In this document: in pieces, positions 53,768 to 64,000 of the stretch
Layout of the letters: every line of letters begins with the position of its first letter
How positions within the stretch are numbered: position 1 is the first letter of the stretch
Source: Mactromeris polynyma
Lineage: Eukaryota > Mollusca > Bivalvia > Venerida > Mactridae
Direction: 5' to 3'
Length of the DNA stretch: 64,000 nt
Assembly: GCA_032209605.1 (NCBI GenBank)
Contig: JASFXZ010000010.1
Coordinates: 13,971,385-14,035,384 of the forward strand
Translations under genes and position numbers: made by a program
Notes under the pieces: model-generated
The model's input: only the letters and a program-made list of their open reading frames with translations
The model's database searches: none
What the model was told of the DNA's origin: nothing

Positions 53768-55062
53768 TATTACTGGCACTGCCATGTATCCTCTCCAGAG
53801 TGGCCCTCTCTTGAGCAACCACCTCTCCAGAGTGACCCTCTATTGAAAACCACCTCCCATGAGTACAAACTCTTCAGAGTGGCCCTCTCTTGAGTGACAG
53901 CCTCCTCATAGCGGCCCTCTCTTGAGTAACGACCTCTCAAGAGCGACCCTCTCTTGAGTGACAGCATCCTCAGAGCGGTCCTCTCTTGAGTGACAGCCTC
54001 CTCATAGCGGCCCTCTCTTGAGTAACGACCTCTCAAGAGCGACCTTCTCTTGAGTGACAGCCTCCTCAGAGCGGCCCTCGCTTGAGTAACGACCTCTCCA
54101 GTGCGACCCTCTCTTGAGTGACAGCCTCTTCAGAGTGGCCCTCTCTTGAGTAACGACCTCTTCAGAGCGACCCTCTCTTGAGTGACAGCCTCCTCATAGT
54201 GGCCCTCTCTTGAGTAACGACCTCTCCAGAGCGACCCTCTTTTGAGTGACAGCTTCCTCAGAGCGGCCCTCTCTTGAGTGACAGCCTCCTCAGAGTGGCC
54301 CTCTCTTGAGTAACGACCTCTCCAGAGCGACCCTCTCTTGAGTAACGACCTCTCCAGAGCGACCCTCTCTTGAGTAACGACCTCTCCAGAGCGACCCTCT
54401 CTTAAGTAACGACCTCCCCAGAGCGACCCTCTCTTGTGTGACAGCTTCCTTAGAGCGACCCTCTTTTGAATAACGACCTCTCCAGAGCGACCCTCTCTTG
54501 AGTAACGACCTCACCAGAGCGACCCTCTCTTGTGTGACAGCTTCCTTAGAGCGACCCTCTTTTGAGTAACGACCTCTCCAGAGCGACCCTCTCTTGTGTG
54601 ACAGCTTCCTTAGAGCGACCCTCTTTTGAGTAACGACCTCTCCAGAGCGACCCTCTCTTGAGTAACGACCTCTCCAGAACGACCCTCTCTTGAGTAACGA
54701 CCTCACCAGAGCGACCCTCTCTTGTGTGACAGCTTCCTTAGAGCGACCCTCTTTTGAGTAACGACCTCTCCAGAGCGACCCTCTCTTGAGTAACGACCTC
54801 TCCAGAACGACCCTCTCTTGAGTAACGACCTCTCCAGAGCGATCCTCTCTTGAGTAATGACCTCTCCAGAGCGACCCTCTCTTGGGTCATGACCTCTCCA
54901 GAGCGACCCTCTCTTGAGTAATGACCTCTCCAGAGCGACCCTCTCTTGAGTAATGACCTCTCCAGAGCGACCCTCTCTTGATTAATGACCTCTCCAGAGC
55001 GACCCTCTATTGAGTAACGACCTCTCCAGAGTGGGCATCTTTGAGCAACCACATCTCGTTGA
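53768..55062. repeat. Tandem array T8 (about 32-bp unit, about 40 copies) derived from a family C end
   Basis: Units are of the type GAGCGACCCTCTCTTGAGTA and ACGACCTCTCCA, with a variant GTGTGACAGCTTCCTTAGAG that forms higher-order groups. The unit equals the end of family C read inward (CTCTCCAGAGCGNCCCTCTC). Confidence 0.88.
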
Positions 55063-55519
55063 CAACATGACTAACGTTTACGGCAGTTAGAATATACGAT
55101 CTATTTAACAGCAGCAACTGTAAATAATTATTTTGTAATCTCAACTTTTTAAATACAACATTTGAAGCAAATTAGTTTTCTCCTTATCATTTAATCTGTA
55201 CTTATGATTCATCAAGCTCTAAAAGTGTAACACTTGGTGACGCAGCAACAGTGAATAATACCTAATTTTCCTTAACATAATATGACACTGTACGGATGTA
55301 TGATACATTTGTTCCCCTCTTTCTGTAGATAGTACACAATGTATTAGGCCATATAAATATTAGTTGCTGTTTGCAGTGTATATGGGGGAATATAACCTGT
55401 CTGTGTGCCATATAACCCGAGATGTTAGCCATAGTATGTTCTAAGTCATGAAAGAAAACATCAAAAATCGTGTTTCAAACTTTTGACCGGTAATATATGG
55501 AACACCGACACGGTCTCTT

Positions 55520-55625
55520 TTAGTCAGCTAAAATATGGAAGAAAAATAAATAGTTCATGAAAGTTCGGTCTTATCAATGATGTGTACTTGATTTCGAGAT
55601 GAATTTATGTGGGGTTTTATTGCAT
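55520..55625. mobile_element. MITE family A, copy 20 (right part)
   Basis: GTTCATGAAAGTTCGGTCTT and a right end GTGGGGTTTTATTGCA. The left end is lost. Confidence 0.5.
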
Positions 55626-55831
55626 ACATCATAAGAATGGAATGGAATGTAAATTTTAATACAATTATATCATGAAATAGCTCATTTGTATTCTAACTTC
55701 CTATATAACAGACGTGCACGACCTCAAACGTATTATAAAATTTCCTTGTTAAACAAAAGTGCTTCCTCCTTTTCGAAATTGTATCAGCGAAAAGTTGGAC
55801 TTTAAGCAGCGTGTTTCTATTCTTTCAAAGA

Positions 55832-56002
55832 CAGTAAAACCTGGATCATAATACCACCCTTTGGACCCTTGAAAATTGGTATTCTTATAGAGGTGGTCTT
55901 AATATTGAGGTTGAATAAAGAGCAAAACTGTGTAAACGGACTTGTGACTAAACTTGTGTTCTTCATTTTGAGGTGGTCTTATTATTTAGGTGGTCTTTTT
56001 AC
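55832..56002. mobile_element. MITE family A, copy 21
   Basis: Begins CAGTAAAACCTGGATCATAA and carries GGACCCTTGAAAATTGG and TTGAGGTGGTCTTATTATTT. The right TIR is missing. Confidence 0.68.
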
Positions 56003-56067
56003 TTTCGTAAAATAATCTATGTCTTTAAGAAACAATACGCTGAAATTTTAGTTGTTTTTTAATCTAC

Positions 56068-56235
56068 AGTGAAAAATTTAAAGACACACGATCATTGGTT
56101 CTAAAGAAAATTGGTCTAAGTTCTGAGGTGGTCTGATTGTCGAGTATAAATATGGAAGCAAGTTTATAAACATGTCCATTATAATACGGTCATATTAATG
56201 TCTTAGTTTGCAGGTGGTCTTTATGCAAGGTTTTG
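56068..56235. mobile_element. MITE family A, copy 22 (decayed)
   Basis: ACAGTGAAAAATTTAAAGAC at the left, AGGTGGTCTGATTGTCGAG within and AAGGTTTTGCCAT at the right. Confidence 0.55.
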
Positions 56236-56559
56236 CCATATTGTTATCTGCAAGAGTGTGTCGGTTTAATTATGTTAAACGTCTTTGTTGAGTGATGTCT
56301 TTGCCGAATATTTTTGTAAAGGGAAATTACCACAGATAACATATATCTGGCTGTAATCTCATTAAAACGTATATCTTATTTTCCCCTTTTATTCCGAATA
56401 CACTCATTTGCTTGCGAAAACTTACAATTACAGCGGGTTGATGTATCTGATTGAAGTGAGATTGACATTGTGGTATACATTGTACCAATAATTCGAATCT
56501 TAAAACCTTGTAAGATTGATTAAATAAAAATTCTAAAATTATGTGCTCCTTACTACGAA

Positions 56560-56792
56560 AGCCTATTAGGGCCACTGATAAACAAATGAAAATATTTAAA
56601 GCTCGTTATAAAGCCCAAAAATGCGTTATAATGACTTCCAAAACACATAATAAGGCAAAAAACGTCATTTTGATGCTAAATTCGGTGAACAAACACGAAA
56701 AATGCGTTATTACGAATTTAAAAGGCGCTTTTGCGAGATTAACAGGCGTTATTACGAGTTTAAAAGGCGTTAAGAGTTATGTCATTAAATGA
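56560..56792. repeat. Degenerate tandem repeat (about 21-22 bp)
   Basis: About ten loose units of the type AAAGGCGTTATTACGAGTTT. The clearest are at 56,725-56,785. A reading frame across it has no protein features. Confidence 0.5.
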
Positions 56793-56845
56793 AGAAATCA
56801 ACTGTAATTACTTGTAGGATTACATTATTTGGTCGATATCATATA

Positions 56846-57146
56846 CAGTTTAACCTCCCAAGAGCGACCCCCTGTGGGAGACGCACAATTTGACTGGCTT
56901 TGAGAGGTTGTTGCTATACAGAGGTTAAATTCATTTTAAATTGTTACTTCATGAAAATATGATAATGTTTGTGGCTGAAGAGAGGACCGCTCGCAGAAGA
57001 TTGTCACGAGGTCTTTCCCATTATCACGTCTAGAGTTATCTCCCTTTTTTCCTACTGTAGTATATAAGGGTAGAGAACTCTATACGGGATAAAGGGAAAC
57101 AACTCGTAACAATCTCCTGTTGGACCGTCCTGGTAAGCCTGCACTG
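56846..57146. mobile_element. MITE family C, copy 6, interrupted by foldback P
   Basis: Begins CAGTTTAACCTCCCAAGAGC and ends TAAGCCTGCACTG. A complete P foldback sits inside at 56,993-57,121, a clear nested insertion. Confidence 0.68.
56993..57121. mobile_element. Foldback family P, copy 8, nested in a family C MITE
   Basis: Left AGAAGATTGTCACGAGG and right ACTCGTAACAATCTCCTGT, flanked on both sides by family C sequence. Confidence 0.74.
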
Positions 57147-57149
57147 TAT

Positions 57150-57780
57150 CACACGTTAAACAAACGGAGAATAATTATATCAATATCCATTAAATGAAAA
57201 ATTACTTTATCTAAATTTGCTAATGTAAACACTATGATTAACGTCGATATAGCTTAAGTCAGCTTACACCAGATGCATACTTGTATGTACATGTACAATA
57301 TTAGTCATGATAAAGCACATAAGTAGTCCCTACTATGCACTATTACAGCATGTCTGTTTTTAGCGAAATGCAAGTTTGTATTTAAAGGTAGATTGTCATA
57401 AATTTTATCAAAATGTGCTGGATAATAATTTAGAGAAAATTTGAAAATTATATTAAAATGCCTTTTATAGTTTCCTATATCTGAAATCACGAGTCCAATG
57501 CAGGTATTTCCTATACTAGCGCTAACTCGGCGCGTAGGTCAGGATAGAAATTATCTATATCGGACTCGTGTCATTGTAGTTTTGGGAAACATGCATAAAA
57601 AGTAGCAATGCGGTGTTAAAGACAACATGAAGGCATTTACCACCGATTTTCTCATATTTACGACTAAACGTATTTAGACAAAAAATCGAGACTATCGGCC
57701 TTTAACACTAGGTACTACAGTAAGTAAGGGCAACTATGATTACTAGAGTCGTGCATTTAATCGCAGTACTATTTACAATA
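57150..57780. other. Non-coding stretch
   Basis: No repeat family or supported frame was recognised. Confidence 0.4.
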
Positions 57781-57781
57781 T

Positions 57782-58003
57782 ATACTGGTCCAAGGTGCTA
57801 ACCTACAGTGATATTGTACATAGTTTCCAAAGAGCCATTGGATACATCTTTTGTCGATTTTGGATTGCAATAACCTATAACATTTGTGATTAAAATGAAT
57901 TGACTATCTAAATTAAGTCAAAACCACATTCATTGTTTCTCATAATGTAATGAAGATTCTCAGAATACAAAATTGCGAGTTACCACTTTCTACCAGTATA
58001 CGT
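57782..58003. mobile_element. MITE family D, copy 3
   Basis: Left TATACTGGTCCAAGGTGCTA and right AGTTACCACTTTCTACCAGT. The body near the right end has ATGAAGATTCTCAGAATAC. Confidence 0.65.
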
Positions 58004-58237
58004 AATACATGATAATTATACTAGACTAGGTGTTTCAGTCTCACAAAGCGCCATGAGTATTGATGAATACTGCGAGCACGACAATGCAATCATGCCACAC
58101 CTTGCAAGCAACATGTTATATCTATGATAATTAAGACTGTATAACTAATAATGTTAAAGAGAACACAAGTGAGCAATAATAGACTTGAGAAAAACTCGGA
58201 GTATTGTAAAAATCGCCAGTAATAACTAATAAGTTGA

Positions 58238-58500
58238 CAAAGCACCTCCTGTCACCGAGTGGTTCACGCATCTGCATTAGAACGAGAGGTGGAAGGTTCG
58301 GATCGCGGTCGGGTCCGCTCCGATATGTCCGGTTAGTGAACACCGGCAAGTTAAATAATGATTACCGCTTGCATACCTGTCTGGTGCCTGGTATTAAAGG
58401 GAGAGAACTCGCAAAACTAATGTGCTCGGACAGAATATGTCTCATAAGTCAGATACGACTGTCCCTTTAAATAGGGGTCACACTATAATAAATAAACACT
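58238..58500 (+). mobile_element. SINE family S1, copy 4
   Basis: The head begins CACCGAGTGGTTCACGC and has a degenerate B box (GGTTCGGATCGCGG). The body carries AAATAATGATTACCGC and CTGGTGCCTGG, and it ends in AATAGGGGTCACACTATAAT, which matches the end of copy 1. Confidence 0.72.
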
Positions 58501-59009
58501 TTTAAAATTCACTATTATGTTATAACCGATGAAAATAAGCAAAAATAAACTTTATTCTTATAATACCGAGAGAAGAAGAAAATGCGAGTCACTCACCGGT
58601 GTTGTGTCAGAAAACTATGGATATATTCATAATCCATCAAGGCTCACGAATGAATATTGACTGACACTATTATGAAGTGCAGAAAAAACACAAACCACAA
58701 AATATCTCGCGAAACAATGTGAATAATATTCCAAATATGGAAATATAACATCAAATCGTATTAACTTGTATATCCATAATTAAGAAACCTCAACGTTGCT
58801 AATGCTCGAATGCGTGTAACATGAAATAAGTATAAAATAGTTATTTATTGTCGTTATATATCAGTTAGACGACACGCCCTGTTGCCATAGTAGTTAGAGA
58901 GAACTTAAATGCGCATCAGAATTCCAATAAACTCGTACCATTCTACTGTCTATATTTCCTGAAGGATAGTTTCGCGTAGTTCAATGGTAAAATTAGATAC
59001 TAACATAAT

Positions 59010-59082
59010 TATACTGGTCAAAAAACGCGAGTTAGATAGTAACATATACTGATCAAAATAGCTAACGCGTCATTTTGTATTT
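59010..59082. mobile_element. MITE family D, copy 4 (two broken ends)
   Basis: TATACTGGTCAAAAAACGCG and TATACTGATCAAAATAGCTA in tandem, followed directly by interspersed repeat R1. Only end sequences remain. Confidence 0.5.
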
Positions 59083-59088
59083 GTGAGT

Positions 59089-59397
59089 GAACAAGAAAAA
59101 TCTTGAAAAAGATGCTCTGCGCAATTTGAAGGTTAAGATTTGTTGTGCAACATTAAAAATTGCCGAGATGTTACGATTGCTGGTCACTCTAGATCTAAAA
59201 TGGATTTCGGTAATTCACCGAAATTCAGTGGTTTTCGGTAAGGTAACGTACCCTTTATCGAAAGGATAACCAATCCGCGTCAAGGTTACAAACGTTGTTC
59301 GGTTGAAGAGAAGTTGGTTTAGTGGTTAACGTGAGATTTGATTGGTTTACACAACACTGATATGCAAGTAGCAAAGCCATGCTAGTACGGCTGCGCC
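59089..59397. repeat. Interspersed repeat R1, copy 2
   Basis: Colinear with copy 1 over about 310 bp with scattered substitutions and small indels. It directly follows broken family D ends. Confidence 0.78.
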
Positions 59398-59399
59398 TA

Positions 59400-60460
59400 A
59401 AAAGTAAAAAGCTCACAATTTTCATAACACGCGTACAAATACTTTTGTAAGGAGCATGTTGCTACATAATTCGGAAGCATACATGATTATAATTATAAAC
59501 AAATGAGAAAAAAAACTGTTATCTAAAATGTATTCACTATTTCATACAAACTTTCCGCGTAAACTTTCCGCGTATATTGTATATTGCTTATCTGAATTTA
59601 TGATTCATTATTAATTGAAACTCAACTATGTTTGGATTTCGGTAAAAAAATGTCGAGTTAATGTCCGTCCTTAAAATAAGCACATTCACGTAAATAATGG
59701 AATTCGTCTTCTATTAAGTTTATTTCATATAATTGCAAGAGAGACAAATCTCTCAAAAAGATCTCATAGTTTAATTCCCGGTGTAAAAATCATGAATACC
59801 CAACAATTCTACTGAGTTTATTTTCCGCCATCTCTTTCTTGTTCGATAGACGGATTCGTAACATCATACCAACATTTCAGGAGAAAATATCGTGAGGTAG
59901 CCTAATACTTAGAATTTGAAGTAGTCGCGAATCATTTATCACCCAGAAAATTTCCTGAATGTTTTTTAACTGGCAAGGATACATTGTATAAGGAACTAAA
60001 GAATACTTCAGTAATTGTATTTAAAAAGGTCATGCCAAACTTAATAATCATGAGTTCCTGAAGGAAGAAACTTGCAGAAATCGAAAAATCCATCTCGACA
60101 TATCTATCACTTGTATGGAAAAAAACACTGCACGTTTTCCATACTATCGTAATAGAAATTAATACGCGACTATTCGGGTAAACTCATTCGCCAAAATTGA
60201 CACAAATAGTCCAGAAAAGCCGTTTATATCAAGACTCCCGCCACATTACAATTGATATATTCCTGACAAATCAGCCATTATACTCATCAAATCTATAATT
60301 AAATCAGAGGACACTACATGTACTATTTTCTGGAGACGATGAATATGGCGGTACTTCGAGAAGACCACCCTAAAAAATGGCCAAATAATTATAACCGGTA
60401 AATGTTACCTGTTGTTAGATAAACATGGCTACATCGCAAACACAAATCTCAATGTTGAAT
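59400..60460. other. Non-coding stretch
   Basis: AT-rich, no supported frame, no repeat recognised. Confidence 0.4.
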
Positions 60461-60463
60461 ATA

Positions 60464-60634
60464 CAGTGCAACCTGTCCAGAGCAACACCCTTTAGTAGAC
60501 ACACATTTCAGCCGTTGTTGAAAGGTTGTTGTTGTAGAGAAGTACAGTGAATGGAAACTATATTAAGGAAAACTGATAATGTTGTTGAAAAGTGGTTGTT
60601 GTCCAAGAGAGGGGCGCTCTGGAGAGGTTACACT
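60464..60634. mobile_element. MITE family C, copy 4 (complete)
   Basis: Begins CAGTGCAACCTGTCCAGAG and ends GCGCTCTGGAGAGGTTACAC, in inverted orientation. It carries GGTTGTTGTTGTAGAGAAG in the middle, with TA-rich flanks. This is the best single reference for the family in the window. Confidence 0.75.
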
Positions 60635-60639
60635 ATATT

Positions 60640-62000
60640 GGACATACGGTATGACAGCTTACTATGTACGCTCTGGTTATATATCAATTCTATAACCATA
60701 TGTGCAAATTCGGCGGCGACCCTAAGTCTATCATGTGATGTGAACAATGTAAACATGCAATGCATGGAATGGCATGGAATCAAATACACTGTTAATGCAT
60801 AGTTGATCTATACAGTAACTTTTGAACACAAGCTTCATTCCGGGAGAAGTCTCAAGAGGACCAGTACTAGATGAAGAACCGACTGGTGTCTAGTAGCTAA
60901 TTACTTAATTCAATTACTAGTGTCAATAGCTGGGGACGAGAGAATATTTATCACGACTAATGTCAAAAATACAATGAGAGATAACAGTGTCATATGAGAC
61001 TGTTCTGGAATTGAATTACCAATCATTGTTTGCACGACCGACTTCCGGATTGATCTGAAACTTTGCAACACGCAAAGTGTTCATTTTGTGTAGAGTCATA
61101 CACATTCAAAGGACCAGACATTTCTGACTTGTGTGACACTTTATTTCAGAACACATTTACTTTCCGAATCTTACCCTTTTATGCCAGGTACCAGGCAGAC
61201 AAACGGTAACCATTTTTCGACCATATTGGAACGGACCGCTCCAGAATTTGAACCTTCAACCCATCCGCTCTCAAGACGGTTGCTCTAACCAATCGGCCAC
61301 GAGATACAGTACGTATGTCGTTAAATCATTCATTTGATTTACTAGTCTTAAAAATAGCTGTTTTGTCTCACTTGAAAATGCGTATTTTCAACAGCATAAC
61401 TTTCATATTATATTGCTCGGTACAATGTACAATAAATTCTCAAAGTACGCGGTAACAGTGTGACAAGGACATTAAATACGTGCTGGGTCGCTTAGCAACC
61501 AATCCAATCAGATCTGATACTTATGATTGCAATCATGAGGATGCAAATCGATGGATAAAATGGAAACCAGTCCATCTGCACATGACTAAAGAAGTAAATA
61601 CTTGTTTTTCACTCTCATCCTGCGATATAGATAGTATAAATTACTATGAACGATAAAAGAATTAGATCTATATTCGTGCTTTGCGTTGTATCATGCGCGG
61701 ATACAGAGGGGGAGGCCCCCAATGTGTTTGCATTCTATGGTTGTTTATATCTAATCCAAGATCAAGAGGGGGTCCCAACTACAATGGCTTCACTGTTTGT
61801 GTCCGATATTATCGTATTGCATTACACGTTGTACAAGAAAGCACACTAGTACTGTTCATATCGAACACTAAACTTCGTGTATGATACTTCAGCCAATTTT
61901 GACCCCTAAGAGAATAACATATTCTGCCAGTACATGCACGGCGTAACTACTAGTTGCTAAATATGTGCTAATTTCAGAAGTTATCTCTAATTATGGAGTT
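60640..62000. other. Intergenic stretch with one SINE
   Basis: Apart from the S1 SINE at 61,105 nothing was recognised. A frame at 61,646-61,849 starts with a hydrophobic stretch (SIFVLCVVSCADTE), but it overlaps a second open frame and has no splice or domain support. Confidence 0.35.
61105..61308 (-). mobile_element. SINE family S1, copy 5
   Basis: On the minus strand the head is TGGCCGATTGGTTAGAGC with the B box GGTTCAAATTC. The body has AATGGTTACCG and GCCTGGTACCTGGCA. The tail matches the other copies near AGTAAATGTG. Confidence 0.72.
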
Positions 62001-62006
62001 CTCATA

Positions 62007-62181
62007 CATTGCAATCTCTCAAGTGTGGTCCTCTGTTGAGCAACTACCTCTATTCAACAACAGTATAATTGTTCCTGTAGTAGGTATTTACTATCAATTG
62101 AACCTTTCTTCAACAACAACCTCTCAACAACAGCCAACATTTTCATTTACAAACTGACTGTGCTCTGGAGAGGTTGTGCTG
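62007..62181. mobile_element. MITE family C, copy 5
   Basis: Begins CATTGCAATCTCTCAAGTG and ends CTCTGGAGAGGTTGTGCTG. The middle CAACAACAACCTCTCAACAA is the motif amplified at 49,310-49,790. Confidence 0.68.
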
Positions 62182-62629
62182 TAATGCATTTGCTTTAAAA
62201 TTAAACTTTACGAAAATGTACGCCACCCTTGGAAAAGCACGACAATGTTAGAGGTACATGAATTTATTTACAGGTTCTGGAGAATTTATCCTCTGAGAGC
62301 CAAACTGTTAGTTAAATTACACTCATCTTGTTTTTCTGTAATTTGGGATCACCTGTGATCTCATTTAGACGCATGTGGGACAGAAATGTAATTTTCTAGA
62401 CTTTTGGGACACACAGGGACGCGGTGCCGTACAATATACCCCAGTCGCCAGGTCAACGGTAGCGCACTTTGCTTAATTGGAAATTATCCGCTTAATTGGA
62501 TTTTTTCCGCAATACTGTCATAGTACAACACATATTCATGCAAATCGTATTTACAGTCAATTGATCAGGTCTCTAAGGGATTAGTTTGTTTCTGCTTCTA
62601 TCGTTTACAATAACAAAAAAAGCTCACGC

Positions 62630-64000
62630 AATGTACGGTTGTCATAGCACTGGTCTTCAATAATGTATTAGTGTGGCAGTGTACGGCTGTCATGTAGCAC
62701 TGGTCTACAATAATGTAATAGTGTCGCAGTGTATGGCTGTCATGTAGCACTGGTCTACAATAATGTAATAGTGTCGCAGTGTATGGCTGTCATGTAGCAC
62801 TGGTCTACAATAATGTAATAGTGTCGCAGCGTACGGCTGTCATGTAGCACTGGTCTACAATAATGTAATAGTGTCGCAGTGTACGGCTGTCATGTAGCAC
62901 TGGTCTGCAATAATGTAATAGTGTCGCAGTGTACGGCTGTCATGTAGCACTGGTCTACAATAATGTAATAGTGTCGCAGTGTACGGCTGTCATGTAGCAC
63001 TGGTCTACAATAATGTAATAGTGTCGCAGTGTACGGCTGTCATGTAGCACTGGTCTACAATAATGTAATAGTGTCGCAGTGTACGGCTGTCATGTAGCAC
63101 TGGTCTACAATAATGTTTTAGTGTCGCAGTGTACGGCTGTCATGTAGCACTGGTCTACACTAATGTAATAGTGTCGCAGTGTACGGCTGTCATGTAGCAC
63201 TGGTCTACAATAATGTTATAGTGTCGCAGTGTACGGCTGTCATTTAGCCCTGGTCTACAATAATGTTTTAGTGTCGCAGTGTACGGCTGTCATGTAGCAC
63301 TGGTCTACAATAATGTAATAGTGTGGCAGTGTACGGCTGTCATGTAGCAATGGTCTACAATAATGTAATAGTGTCGCAGTGTACGGCTGTCATGTAGCAC
63401 TGGTCTACAATAATGTTTTAGTGTCGCAGTGTACGGCTGTCATGTAGCACTGGTCTACAATAATGTAATAGTGTCGCAGTGTACGGCTGTCATGTAGCAC
63501 TGGTCTACAATAATGTAATAGTGTGGCAGTGTACGGCTGTCATGTAGCACTGGTCTACAATAATGTAATAGTGTCGCAGTGTACGGCTGTCATGTAGCAC
63601 TGGTCTACAATAATGTAATAGTGTGGCAGTGTACGGCTGTCATGTAGCACTGGTCTACAATAATGTAATAGTGTCGCAGTGTACGACTGTCATAGCACTG
63701 GTCTACACTAATGTAATAGTGTCGCAGTGTACGGCTGTCATGTAGCACTGGTCTACAATAATGTAATAGTGTCGCAGTGTATGGCTGTCATGTAGCACTG
63801 GTCTACAATAATGCAATAGTGTGGCAGTGTACGGCTGTCATTTAGCCCTGGTCTACAATAATGTAATAGTGTCGCAGTGTACGGCTGTCATGTAGCACTG
63901 TCCAACAATAATGTAATAGTGTCGCAGTGTACGGCTGTCATAGCACTGGTCTACAATAATGTAATAGTGTCGCAGTGTACGGCTGTCATAGCACTGGTCT
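62630..64000. repeat. Tandem array T10 (50-bp unit, at least 27 copies), runs off the right edge
   Basis: The unit contains GTGTCGCAGTGTACGGCTGT, CATGTAGCACTGGTCTACAA and TAATGTAATA. A few units lack GT in CATGTAGC. Its right end is not in the window. Confidence 0.92.

Noticed and set aside
53770..55052. Minus-strand frames with SLWRGRYSREGRSGEV repeats
   Set aside because: 32-bp array derived from a MITE end.

Overview
This window is eukaryotic, animal nuclear DNA. It is AT-rich, its coding sequence is broken by spliceosomal introns with GT..AG borders, and it is crowded with short non-autonomous transposons, tRNA-headed SINEs and tandem repeats. The best lineage guess is a mollusc, most likely a bivalve. 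The reasons are an interspersed repeat at about 28,471-28,797 of a kind I associate with bivalve genomes (ending GAGCACTTTGTGCTTAGG) and the habit of transposon-linked minisatellites. No bacterial-style operons, plastid or viral genes are seen.

Three genes can be rebuilt from splice sites and phase agreement. Gene 1 (minus, 13,840 to 761, running off the left edge) has 12 exons that join without a single phase conflict into a 790-residue secreted protein. It has a signal peptide and loosely repeated beta-rich modules, and I do not recognise the family. Gene 2 (plus, 19,776-19,979 joined to 22,818-23,417) is a two-exon gene for a 267-residue basic, apparently intracellular protein of unknown function. 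Gene 3 (minus, 49,160 to 35,226 or a little lower) encodes a membrane-anchored mucin-like protein: a signal peptide, about 590 Ser/Thr/Asn-rich residues, one transmembrane helix and a short cytoplasmic tail. Its transmembrane exon is present twice in tandem. The copies have equal length (103 nt) and identical phases (1 in, 2 out), so using both would shift the frame: a textbook layout for mutually exclusive exons.

The rest is repeat landscape. I see at least six families of small inverted-repeat elements: A, TIR CAGTAAAACCTC; B, pogo-like TIR CAGTCGGACCTCG; C, TIR CAGTGCAACCTCTCC; D, TIR TACTGGTCAAAAG; P, a foldback beginning CACAGGAGATTGTCACGAG; and several single foldbacks. There are two or three tRNA-headed SINE families and more than ten tandem arrays with units of 17 to 73 bp. 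Most of the arrays can be traced to a transposon: the 17-bp array to an end of A; the 32-bp, 73-bp and CAACAACCTCTC arrays to three different parts of C; the 57-bp array to a SINE tail; the 51-bp array to the inside of a foldback; a 70-bp triplication to the inside of D; and the 41-bp array runs straight into an A element. This repeated birth of satellites from transposons, together with the duplicated transmembrane exon, is the most notable content.

Layout: 1-13,900 gene 1 with SINEs and MITEs in its introns; 13,900-19,700 intergenic with a 2.1-kb 41-bp array; 19,776-23,417 gene 2; 23,680-35,000 intergenic repeats including a 1.8-kb 46-bp array; 35,000-49,200 gene 3, whose first intron holds the 57-bp and 51-bp arrays; 49,200-62,600 transposons and arrays with no convincing gene except a possible 5' exon of gene 3; 62,630-64,000 a 50-bp array that runs off the right edge. 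Exon borders were read by eye from splice motifs and frame; there is no transcript evidence.
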